A stretch of DNA of 50,244 nt from Pseudomonas sp. A-1 (GTDB lineage: Bacteria; Pseudomonadota; Gammaproteobacteria; Pseudomonadales; Pseudomonadaceae), in assembly GCF_004801855.1 (NCBI RefSeq), contig NZ_SSTC01000028.1, positions 1 to 50,244 of the forward strand, read 5' to 3'. Of this stretch, positions 43,108 to 50,244 are shown one piece after another. The position numbers and the translations under genes are program-made. Position 1 is the stretch's first letter; each line of letters starts with the position of its first letter. The notes below the pieces were generated by a model that was given only the letters and a program-made list of their open reading frames with translations, was not told where the DNA came from and searched no databases.

Positions 43108-44370
43108 TCAACCCAGGCGCAGGCGGCCGGCGCCGACCAGCCAGTTGTAGATTGCGTAGAACAGCAGGGTGGCGGCCAGCAGCAGGCCGCCCAGGGCCGT
43201 GGCCATGCCCCAGTTGATGGTGGTGTTGGTGTAGAAGGCGACGAAGTAGCTGATCATCTGGTCGTTCGGGCTGCCCAGCAGCGCCGGGGTGATGTAGTAG
43301 CCGATCGACAGGATGAACACCAGCAGGCCGCCGGCGCCGACCCCGGCCAGGGTCTGCGGGAAGTACACGCGCCAGAAGCTGGCGAACGGATGGCAGCCGA
43401 GCGACACCGCGGCGCGCATGTAGGTCGGCGAGATGCCCTTCATCACGCTGTAGATCGGCAGGATCATGAACGGCAGCATGATGTGCACCATCGAGATGTA
43501 CACGCCGGTGCGGTTGAACACCAGCTGCAGCGGCTCGTCGATGATGCCGAGCGCCTGCAGCGTGCCGTTGATCAGGCCGCCCGACTGCAGCAGCACGATC
43601 CACGCGGCGACGCGCACCAGGATCGAGGTCCAGAACGGCAGCAGCACCAGGATCATCAGCAGGTTGCTCTGCCGCGCCGGCAGGTTGGCCAGCAGGTAGG
43701 CCAGCGGATAGGCCAGCACCAGGCAGATGACGGTGATCACCAGGCCCATCCAGAAGGTGCGGGCGAATATCTCCAGGTAGATCGCCTGGTCGGGGGTGGC
43801 CGGGGCCAGCTCGCCCAGCTCGTCGATGCGGTGGTCGAGGGCGGCCAGCAGGTAGTAGGCGGTGGTACCGCTGGCGTTGCGCTGGATCGCCTGCCAGTAG
43901 GCCGGATCGCCCCAGCGCTCGTCGATGCGCTCCAGCGCCTCGCGCCAGGAGACCGGCTCGGCGGCCAGCGGCAGCTGGCGGGCGGTCTTCGACAGCAGGC
44001 TGCGATAGCCCGACAGCTCCATGTTCAGGCGCTTGGACAGGTCGCCGAGCAGCTGCTGCTTGCGGGCGACCGGCAGCTCCTCGCCGAGGGCGCGGTAGAC
44101 CGGCTCCGGCGGCAGGCCGTGGCCGTCCCAGGATTCGATGGCCGCCACCGTGCGCGGCAGGGCGCCGACCACCTCGGGGTTGTCGACGCTGCGCCAGAGC
44201 AGCGCGCCGATCGGCACCAGGAAGGTCAGCAGGAGAAACGCCAGCAGCGGCAGGATCAGCACCTGCGACTTCAGGCGGTTGAGCCGCTCGGCGCGCGCCA
44301 GGCGCTGCTTGAGGGGGAGGCCGGCGACCTCATTGGGGACGGACACTGCGCTAGCCATGGCCATGTTCAA
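43108..44370 (-). CDS. agtC: ABC transporter permease (PotB-like)
   Basis: This 420-residue permease has a transmembrane helix near 36-58, a long periplasmic insertion of about 110 residues (roughly 60-190) that is unusual for PotB proteins but known in this subgroup, and then the core with the EAA-type loop (MRAAVSLGCHPFASFWRVYFPQTLAGVGAGGLLVFILS). An ATG at 44364 is an alternative start. It lies between the binding protein and the second permease in the transporter operon. Confidence 0.88.
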   Translation of the reverse strand: MNMAMASAVSVPNEVAGLPLKQRLARAERLNRLKSQVLILPLLAFLLLTFLVPIGALLWRSVDNPEVVGALPRTVAAIESWDGHGLPPEPVYRALGEELPVARKQQLLGDLSKRLNMELSGYRSLLSKTARQLPLAAEPVSWREALERIDERWGDPAYWQAIQRNASGTTAYYLLAALDHRIDELGELAPATPDQAIYLEIFARTFWMGLVITVICLVLAYPLAYLLANLPARQSNLLMILVLLPFWTSILVRVAAWIVLLQSGGLINGTLQALGIIDEPLQLVFNRTGVYISMVHIMLPFMILPIYSVMKGISPTYMRAAVSLGCHPFASFWRVYFPQTLAGVGAGGLLVFILSIGYYITPALLGSPNDQMISYFVAFYTNTTINWGMATALGGLLLAATLLFYAIYNWLVGAGRLRLG

Positions 44371-44460
44371 CTCCGGACAGAAGGCCGCCGCCGGCGGCCG
44401 GGCAAGACGGCGGGATGCTTCCCGCGGACGGGACGGCGCAGCGCCGTCCCGCCGAGGCTG

Positions 44461-45492
44461 TTACTTGGCGGCCCAGGCGTTGAAGCGCTGTTCCAGCTGC
44501 TCGCCGTAGTCGGCCCAGAAGGTCACGTCGATGGCCACCTGGTTGGCGATGTTCTCCGGAGTGGTCGGCATCAGCCCGAGACGCTCCTTGGGCAGCAGGT
44601 CGATGGCCTTCTTGTTGGCCGGACCGTAGGCGATGTTCTCCGCGTAGGCCTTCTGCTGCTCGGGCTTGACCGAGAAGGCGATGAACTCGCGGGCGGCCTG
44701 CTGATCCTTGGCGCCCTTGGGGATGGCCCAGGCGTCGAAGTCGTAGATGCCACCGTCCCAGACCATCTTGAGATTGCTCTCGCCCTGCACCGCGGCGATG
44801 CGGCCGTTGTACGCCGAGCTCATCACCACGTCGCCGGAGGCGAGGTACTGCGGCGGCTGGGCGCCAGCTTCCCACCACTGGATGTGCGGCTTGAGCTGGT
44901 CGAGCTTCTTGAAGGCACGGTCGACGCCCTCGTCGGTGGCCAGCACCTTGTAGACCTCTTTCGGCGCCACGCCGTCGGCCATCAGGGCGAATTCCAGGGT
45001 GTACTTGGCGCCCTTGCGCAGGCCGCGCTTGCCGGGGAATTTCTCCACGTCCCAGAAGTCCGCCCAGCTGGTCGGAGCGGTCTTCAGCTTGTCGGCGTTG
45101 TAGGCCAGCACGGTGGACCAGACGAAGAAGCCGACGCCGCACGGCTGGATGGCGCCGTCGATGTAGTCCGAGGCCGGGCCGAACTGCGCCGGATCGAGTT
45201 CCTCGAACAGCCCCTCGTCGCAGCCGCGCGCCAGTTCCGGCGACTCCACCTCGACCAGGTTCCAGCTCACGCTGCCGGTATCGACCATCGCCTTGACCTT
45301 GGCCATCTCGCCGTTGTACTCGCCGGCGATGACCTTGTGCCCGCTGGCCTTCTCGAAGGGCTCGTAGAACGCCTTGACCTGCGCCTGCTTGTTGGCGCCG
45401 CCGAAGGAGATGGTGGTCAGATCGGCCGCCACGGCCGACAGGGTGCAACCCAGGCCCAGGGTCAGGGCCGCGAACCTCAGGGATTTCGACAT
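44461..45492 (-). CDS. agtB: ABC transporter periplasmic binding protein
   Basis: This 343-residue PotD-like solute-binding protein has a signal peptide (MSKSLRFAALTLGLGCTLSAVAA). It binds the ligand in the periplasm and delivers it to the AgtC/AgtD permeases. It is the closer match to the standard binding protein of the operon because it lies directly between the ATPase and the permeases; a paralogue ends the operon at 41203. Ligand specificity (amino acids such as 5-aminovalerate or GABA in P. aeruginosa) is inferred by synteny. Confidence 0.92.
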   Translation of the reverse strand: MSKSLRFAALTLGLGCTLSAVAADLTTISFGGANKQAQVKAFYEPFEKASGHKVIAGEYNGEMAKVKAMVDTGSVSWNLVEVESPELARGCDEGLFEELDPAQFGPASDYIDGAIQPCGVGFFVWSTVLAYNADKLKTAPTSWADFWDVEKFPGKRGLRKGAKYTLEFALMADGVAPKEVYKVLATDEGVDRAFKKLDQLKPHIQWWEAGAQPPQYLASGDVVMSSAYNGRIAAVQGESNLKMVWDGGIYDFDAWAIPKGAKDQQAAREFIAFSVKPEQQKAYAENIAYGPANKKAIDLLPKERLGLMPTTPENIANQVAIDVTFWADYGEQLEQRFNAWAAK

Positions 45493-45549
45493 TTATTCTT
45501 CTCCAGGATGCTGCGTTTGGGGGTACTTGCCACTATCGGGCCGCGATCC

Positions 45550-46659
45550 TTATTCCGCGCTCAGCGGATCGAGGGCGCGGACATGTTCGACCTGCCAGCC
45601 GAGCGGCACCACGTCGCCCACCGCCAGCGCGGGGTCGAGTTCGGCGATCGGCTGCTTGACGAAGAAGTTGTTCTGCCCGGCCACCTCCAGGCGCACGCGC
45701 ACGTGGTCGCCCAGGTAGATGAACTCGGCGACCCGGCCGGAGAAGCGGTTGTCGCAGCCGCTGCTGTGGCCGTTGATGCGCACCCGCTCGGGGCGCACCG
45801 ACAGGCTGACCAGCTCGCCCGGCTGGCCGACGCGCACCGCCAGCGCCTCGACCTGCTCGCCGCGCGGCAGCTCGACCACGCAGCGTTCGCCGTCGCGGCG
45901 CACCAGGCGGCCGTTGATGCGGTTGTTCTCGCCGATGAAGTTGGCGACGAAGGCGTTGCACGGCTCCTCGTACAGCTCGCGCGGCGGGGCGATCTGCTGG
46001 ATCTCGCCCTGGTGGAACACCGCCACGCGGTCGGACATGGTCAGCGCCTCGCCCTGGTCGTGGGTGACGTAGACCACGGTGACGCCCAGGCGCTGGTGCA
46101 GGTGCTTGATCTCCATCTGCATGTGTTCGCGCAGCTGCTTGTCGAGCGCGCCGAGCGGCTCGTCCATCAGCACCAGCTGCGGCTCGAACACCAGGGCGCG
46201 GGCCAGCGCCACGCGCTGCTGCTGGCCGCCGGACATCTGCCCCGGGTAGCGCCCGGCCAGCGCCTCCAGCTGCACCATGCTCAGCGCGCGCTTGACCCGC
46301 TCGGCGATGTCGGCCTTGCCCATGCCGCGCACGCTGAGCGGGAAGGCGAGGTTCTCGGCCACGGTCATGTGCGGGAACAGGGCGTAGTTCTGGAACACCA
46401 TGCCGATGTCGCGCTTGTGCGGCGGCAGCTTGTTGATCGCCCGGCCGCCGAGGAGGATCTCGCCGGCGGTGGGGGTCTCGAAGCCGGCCAGCATCATCAG
46501 GCTGGTGGTCTTGCCCGAGCCGGACGGCCCGAGCAGGGTGAGGAATTCGCCCTTGCGAATGTCCAGATTGAGATCTTTGACGATCAGGTTCTCGCCGTCG
46601 TAGCTCTTCTGCACGCTACGGAAGCTGACCAGGATGTCGTTGCCTTGCGTCTCGGCCAT
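45550..46659 (-). CDS. agtA: ABC transporter ATP-binding protein (PotA-like)
   Basis: This 369-residue ATPase has Walker A GPSGSGKTT (about 44-52), a Q loop in VFQNYALFPHMTV, signature MSGGQQQRVALARAL, Walker B LVLMDEPLGALD and the H-loop in YVTHDQGEAL, followed by a C-terminal TOBE domain (SVRPERVRI ... YLGDHVRVRLEV). The ATG at 46659 begins MAETQGNDILVSF. It is first in the importer operon, and its product would energise AgtC/AgtD. Confidence 0.95.
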   Translation of the reverse strand: MAETQGNDILVSFRSVQKSYDGENLIVKDLNLDIRKGEFLTLLGPSGSGKTTSLMMLAGFETPTAGEILLGGRAINKLPPHKRDIGMVFQNYALFPHMTVAENLAFPLSVRGMGKADIAERVKRALSMVQLEALAGRYPGQMSGGQQQRVALARALVFEPQLVLMDEPLGALDKQLREHMQMEIKHLHQRLGVTVVYVTHDQGEALTMSDRVAVFHQGEIQQIAPPRELYEEPCNAFVANFIGENNRINGRLVRRDGERCVVELPRGEQVEALAVRVGQPGELVSLSVRPERVRINGHSSGCDNRFSGRVAEFIYLGDHVRVRLEVAGQNNFFVKQPIAELDPALAVGDVVPLGWQVEHVRALDPLSAE

Positions 46660-46818
46660 GACCGCACCTGTAGGACTGGGTGGACTATGGCTACAGCGTA
46701 GGCAGGTGCCGGCGACGGGCAAATCGGCGGGCAGGACGACATCGGCTAGGCCCGCCGGAAGATGTTCTGTAGGGATTGCCCTACACGGGTAGCGGTTCCA
46801 TGCGCCCCCGCGCAGGCG

Positions 46819-47448
46819 TCAGACCAGCTTGTGCTCCATGGCGTAGCGCACCAGGTCGGCCACCGAGTGGGCGTCGAGCTTCTGCATCAGCCGCGCCTTG
46901 TGGGTGCTCACCGTCTTGCTGCTGACCGACAGCTGCTGGGCGATCTCGTTGACGCCCTCGCCGCGCACCAGGCGCTCGAACACCGAGAACTCGCGCTCGG
47001 AAAGCAGCGCGTGGGGCGGCCGCGAGTCGGTCAGGCCGACCTCGAAGACCATGCGGTCGGCCAGCGCCGGGTCGATGTAGCGGCCGCCGCCGGCGACCTT
47101 GCGGATCGCGGTGAGCAGCAGCGCCGGATCGCTGTCCTTGGTGGCGTAGCCGGCGGCGCCGATCTTCAGCGCGCGGGCGGCCATCTGCGCCTCGTCGTGC
47201 ATCGACAGCACGAGGATCGCCGGCGGGTTGCTCAGCGCGCGGATCCGCGGGATCGCCTCGAGGCCGTTGACCCCGGGCATGGAGATGTCGAGGAGGACCA
47301 CCTCGCAGGGCGTCTGGCGGAGGATCTCCAGCAGCTGCTGGCCGTTGCCGGCCTCGCCGGCCACCGTCAGGTCCCTGGCCATGCCGATCAGCTGCTTGAT
47401 GCCCTCGCGGACGATGGTGTGGTCTTCGGCCACCAGTACCCGAATCAT
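46819..47448 (-). CDS. agtR: LuxR/NarL-family response regulator
   Basis: This 209-residue regulator has a receiver domain with acidic pocket E8/D9 and phosphoacceptor D54 (VVLLDISMPG), switch residues S82 and K104, and a C-terminal LuxR-type helix-turn-helix (LSEREFSVFERLVRGEGVNEIAQQLSVSSKTVSTHKARLMQKL). The gene overlaps the sensor kinase gene by four bases (ATGA). By synteny with P. aeruginosa AgtR it likely controls the neighbouring transporter operon, which begins 159 bases further along the same strand. Confidence 0.93.
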   Translation of the reverse strand: MIRVLVAEDHTIVREGIKQLIGMARDLTVAGEAGNGQQLLEILRQTPCEVVLLDISMPGVNGLEAIPRIRALSNPPAILVLSMHDEAQMAARALKIGAAGYATKDSDPALLLTAIRKVAGGGRYIDPALADRMVFEVGLTDSRPPHALLSEREFSVFERLVRGEGVNEIAQQLSVSSKTVSTHKARLMQKLDAHSVADLVRYAMEHKLV

Positions 47449-49868
47449 GCCGTCTCCTTATCCTCCCGGTCGAGGGGAACCCTCACGTACAGGGTAGTGC
47501 CCTGCCCCGGGGTGCTGTCCAGCCGCAGGCTGCCGCCGAACATGGCGACCCGCTCGCGCATGCCGACCAGGCCGAACGAGCCGCTGCGCACCTGCGCCGG
47601 ATCGAAGCCCGCGCCGTCGTCGGCGATGCACAGCTGCAGCTCGCCAGCCTCGCGGCTGAGGCGGATCTCCACGCTGTGCGCCTGGGCATGGCGCATGATG
47701 TTGGTCAGCGCCTCCTGCAGCACGCGGAACAGCCCGGTGGCCTTGCCCTCGCCGAGCGCCGGCAGCTGTTCGGGCACCTCGACCAGGCAGGGGATGCCGG
47801 TGCGCGCCTCGAAGCGCCGCGCCTGCCACTCGATGGCCGAGGCGATGCCGGCGTCGAGGATCGGCGGGCGCAGCGCGGTGGCCACGTCGCGCACCACCTG
47901 GAACAGCTGGGCGAGCAGCTTGCTCATGTGCTGCAGGCGCTGGCGCAGGTCGGCGTCGCCTTCGCCATGGGCCAGCTGGCACATGGAGAGTTCCAGCTTG
48001 AGCACGGTGAGCATCTGCCCCAGCTCGTCGTGCACCTCGCGGGCGATGCGCGCCTTCTCCTCCTCGCGCACGCTCTCCAGGTGCGCCGCCAGCTCGCGCA
48101 GCTGGGCCTGCGACTCGGCCAGCGCCAGCTCGGTGCGCTTGAGTTCGCTGATGTCCCAGACCATGCCGTCCCACACCACCCGGCCGGCCTCCAGGCGCCG
48201 CGCGGTGGCCTTGATGTCGACCCAGATCGGCGTGCCGTCGCGGGTCAGCAGGCGGCCCTGCCAGCGCCAGTCGTCGTCGGCCGCCAGCGCCGCCTGCTGG
48301 CTGCTCCAGTAGTGCTCGCGCTCGTCGGGGTGGACCAGGCTGCGGATGCCGCGCTCGGGCTCGAGCAGGGTCGCCGCCGGGTAGCCGACCAGCCCGGCGC
48401 TGCCCTCGCCGATGAACGCGATGTGCACCTCGGCGCCCGGCGCGGCGCGCTCCAGGCGGAACAGCAGGCCGGGCACGTTGCCGGCGATACCCTTCAGGCG
48501 CGCCTCGCTCTCCTCGAGGGCGGCGCGGGCGCGGCGCCGCTCGGTGACGTCGGTGAGATAGATCACCAGGTATTCGGTGTCGCGAAAACGCAGGAAGCTG
48601 AGCGACAGGTCCACCGGCAGCCACTCGCCGTCGGCGCAGCGGCAGCGGGTTTCGAAGGCCAGCGCCTCGTCGCTGGCGCGGGCGCGCTTCCACAGCGCCA
48701 GCCAGCGATCCATGTCGAGGTTCGGCGCCAGCTCGCTCAGCGGCCGCTCGACCAGGCCCCTGGCCGGGTAGCCGAGCAGCTGCTCGGCGGCGCGGTTGGC
48801 GTAGCGCAGGTGGCTGTCCCAGTTGACCCAGAGGATGCCGACAGTGCTGTGGTCGATGGAGAACTGGGCCAGGCGCAGCGCCTGCTCGGCCGACTCGCGC
48901 AGGCTCAGGTCGTGGCGGGCGACGGCCAGACGCAGCTCCAGCTCATCGTGCTGGCGCCGCAGCCACCAGGCCGCGCCGAGCAACGCCAGCAGCAGCAGGC
49001 CGAGCAGCAGGGCCAGGCTGCGCCAGAAGCCGGCCGACTCGCCGAGGCTCGTCACCGGCGGCTGCAGCCAGCGCCGCTGCATGGCCTCCAGCTCGGCGGC
49101 GGGCAGCGCGCGCAGGGCCCGGTCGATCAGCCCGGCCAGCTCCGGCAGGTCGGGGCGCACGGCGACGCGCAGCAGCAGCGGATAGCCGACCTCGCCGAGC
49201 ACTGCCAGCGCGGCGAACTCGACTTCGCCGTGCAGACGGCTGTACTGCGCCTCGTCGAGCACCGCATAGCTCGCCTCGCCGGCCAGCACCTGGCGCAGCG
49301 CCTGGCGCTCGGAGCTGGCCGGGCGCAGCTCGAGGCTGCTGTGGCTGCTGCGCAGGAAGCGCTGCACCGGGCTGCCTTCGCGCACCGCCACCGGCTCGCC
49401 GCGCCCCAGGCGGTCGAGGCGGACCGCCGCGGCGCCGCTGCGCTCGCCGACGACCAGGTGCGGAATGCGCAGGTAGGGATCGGAGTAGCGCCACAGGCGC
49501 AGGCCGGCCGGGGTCTGCTGCAGGCCGGGGGCCAGCTCGATCTCGCCGCGCTGCAGCGCCGCCTCCAGCGCGGCCTGGTCGGGATAGGCATGCCAGTTCA
49601 GGTCCACGCCGAGGCGGCTGGCGAGCGCGCCCATCAGCTCGACATGGGCGCCGACCAGCTGCTGCTGGCGCTGGCGCCGCTCGAACTGGGCATAGGGCGC
49701 CTGCAGCACAACGCCGACCTGCAGCCGCGGATGATCGGCCAGCCACTGGCGCTGCGCCGCATCCACCGCCAGCGCCGCCGGCTCGGCACGTACCGGCAGC
49801 GTCAGGCAGAGGCCGAGCAGCAGCATCGCGGATATCAGGCAGCGAACCAGGTGGGCGGAAAGGGGCAT
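47445..49868 (-). CDS. agtS: Hybrid-input sensor histidine kinase (SBP3-PAS-PAS-HisKA_3)
   Basis: This 807-residue membrane kinase has a signal or anchor sequence (about 6-28), a periplasmic SBP_bac_3 amino-acid-binding-like domain (about 40-270), one clear transmembrane helix (SLALLLGLLLLALLGAAWWL, near 290), two PAS domains (about 330-445 and 455-580), a HisKA_3 dimerisation helix with the phosphoacceptor in AREVHDELGQ near residue 612, and a HATPase domain with N, G1 and G2 boxes (LQEALTNIMRHAQA, DDGAGF, GSFGLVGMRERV). The periplasmic binding domain suggests direct sensing of the transported compound. It is the partner of the response regulator with which it overlaps. Confidence 0.93.
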   Translation of the reverse strand: MPLSAHLVRCLISAMLLLGLCLTLPVRAEPAALAVDAAQRQWLADHPRLQVGVVLQAPYAQFERRQRQQQLVGAHVELMGALASRLGVDLNWHAYPDQAALEAALQRGEIELAPGLQQTPAGLRLWRYSDPYLRIPHLVVGERSGAAAVRLDRLGRGEPVAVREGSPVQRFLRSSHSSLELRPASSERQALRQVLAGEASYAVLDEAQYSRLHGEVEFAALAVLGEVGYPLLLRVAVRPDLPELAGLIDRALRALPAAELEAMQRRWLQPPVTSLGESAGFWRSLALLLGLLLLALLGAAWWLRRQHDELELRLAVARHDLSLRESAEQALRLAQFSIDHSTVGILWVNWDSHLRYANRAAEQLLGYPARGLVERPLSELAPNLDMDRWLALWKRARASDEALAFETRCRCADGEWLPVDLSLSFLRFRDTEYLVIYLTDVTERRRARAALEESEARLKGIAGNVPGLLFRLERAAPGAEVHIAFIGEGSAGLVGYPAATLLEPERGIRSLVHPDEREHYWSSQQAALAADDDWRWQGRLLTRDGTPIWVDIKATARRLEAGRVVWDGMVWDISELKRTELALAESQAQLRELAAHLESVREEEKARIAREVHDELGQMLTVLKLELSMCQLAHGEGDADLRQRLQHMSKLLAQLFQVVRDVATALRPPILDAGIASAIEWQARRFEARTGIPCLVEVPEQLPALGEGKATGLFRVLQEALTNIMRHAQAHSVEIRLSREAGELQLCIADDGAGFDPAQVRSGSFGLVGMRERVAMFGGSLRLDSTPGQGTTLYVRVPLDREDKETA

Positions 49869-49944
49869 GGCGAAGACTCCGTAGGCCGGGCACTGCGCAC
49901 GGTCCGCCGCCAGCCTATCCCATCGGCCTGCGCCGCTACAGGGC

Positions 49945-50244
49945 TCAGCGCAGACCGTGGCGGGCGCGCACCAGCTCCCAGGCCGCCTGCAGGCGACGGC
50001 TCTGCTCGGTGGCCGCGGCCAGGCGCACCGGATCGGCGCGGCCGAGCTTGTCCGGATGGTGGCGGCTGCGCAGGCGCCGGTAGGCCTGGCGGATGGCCGC
50101 CGGCGGCGTGTCGGGGGTGACGCCGAGCAGGTCCAGCGCCGTGCGGTAGGCGTCGTCGCGGCGGACCAGCGGCAGGCCGCGCCCCAGCGCCTGGTTCTCC
50201 AGCGCCGCCAGCTGCGCCGCCGGACAGCCGAGCTGCGCCGCCCA
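49945..50244 (-). CDS. J-domain protein, 3' part (DjlA-like), truncated by the window
   Basis: The last 99 codons are visible. They contain a J domain: AYRTALDLLGVTPDTPPAAIRQAYRRLRSRHHPDKL with the HPD tripeptide that stimulates Hsp70 ATPase, followed by a short C-terminal helix. A J domain at the extreme C-terminus suits DjlA/TerB-type co-chaperones. The 5' part lies beyond the right edge, and the frame is open to the edge. Confidence 0.88.
   Translation of the reverse strand, partial: WAAQLGCPAAQLAALENQALGRGLPLVRRDDAYRTALDLLGVTPDTPPAAIRQAYRRLRSRHHPDKLGRADPVRLAAATEQSRRLQAAWELVRARHGLR

Noticed and set aside
43078-46701. Plus-strand open frame of 1207 codons
   Set aside because: It is the shadow of the importer genes on the minus strand, with low-complexity composition and no domain motifs.
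47676-50120. Plus-strand open frame of 814 codons
   Set aside because: It is antisense to the sensor kinase and the J-domain gene, with Gln/Ala/Leu-rich shadow composition.

Overview
The window looks like a chromosomal segment of a high-GC Pseudomonas of the P. aeruginosa lineage. Evidence is the near-verbatim Vfr, the SpeD, Coq7, trpGDC and trpE proteins, and a transporter and two-component cluster resembling agt. Two ordinary core-genome flanks enclose a horizontally acquired element of about 30.4 kb.

Left flank (1-7588): the start of a truncated gene, an AAA+ ATPase, a HIT-family protein, coq7, speD, an OsmC-like protein, vfr, and the tryptophan genes trpC, trpD and trpG (minus strand, overlapping). 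Right flank (37986-50244): trpE preceded by a tryptophan leader peptide, gph, rpe, an ABC importer with two binding proteins, a hybrid-domain sensor kinase with its response regulator, and the end of a J-domain protein.

The element (7572-37985) is bounded by a perfect 17-bp direct repeat, TCGATCATCAGCAGCAT. This repeat is the reverse complement of the first 17 bases of trpG. A P4-type tyrosine integrase lies beside the right copy, and three GATACCCGC-type repeats lie just inside each end. Joining the two outer flanks would put the trpG ATG 12 nt after the trpE stop, so the element appears to have split a trpE-trpG operon. It keeps the trpG protein intact and supplies a new ribosome binding site.

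Cargo from left to right: an MvaT/H-NS-like silencer; wrecks of a resolvase and an IS481-type transposase; a HamA/HamB (Hachiman) pair; a MITE-like palindromic element; a three-component ABC-ATPase (ABC-3C) conflict system; a DNA-metabolism module (DUF932, YqaJ nuclease, Gp3/RDF-like protein, RadC-like protein, two split-zinc-ribbon proteins, Xre regulator); a small membrane protein and a lipoprotein; a type I restriction-modification operon (hsdM, hsdS, hsdR) with Nudix, DUF1016/YhcG and AlbA_2/Schlafen-like genes between hsdS and hsdR; and a satellite-like module (inovirus Gp2/YfjJ-like protein, AlpA regulator, an AT-rich orphan gene, integrase). The element therefore reads as a defence island carrying at least three anti-phage systems. 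No tRNA, rRNA or CRISPR array was recognised.
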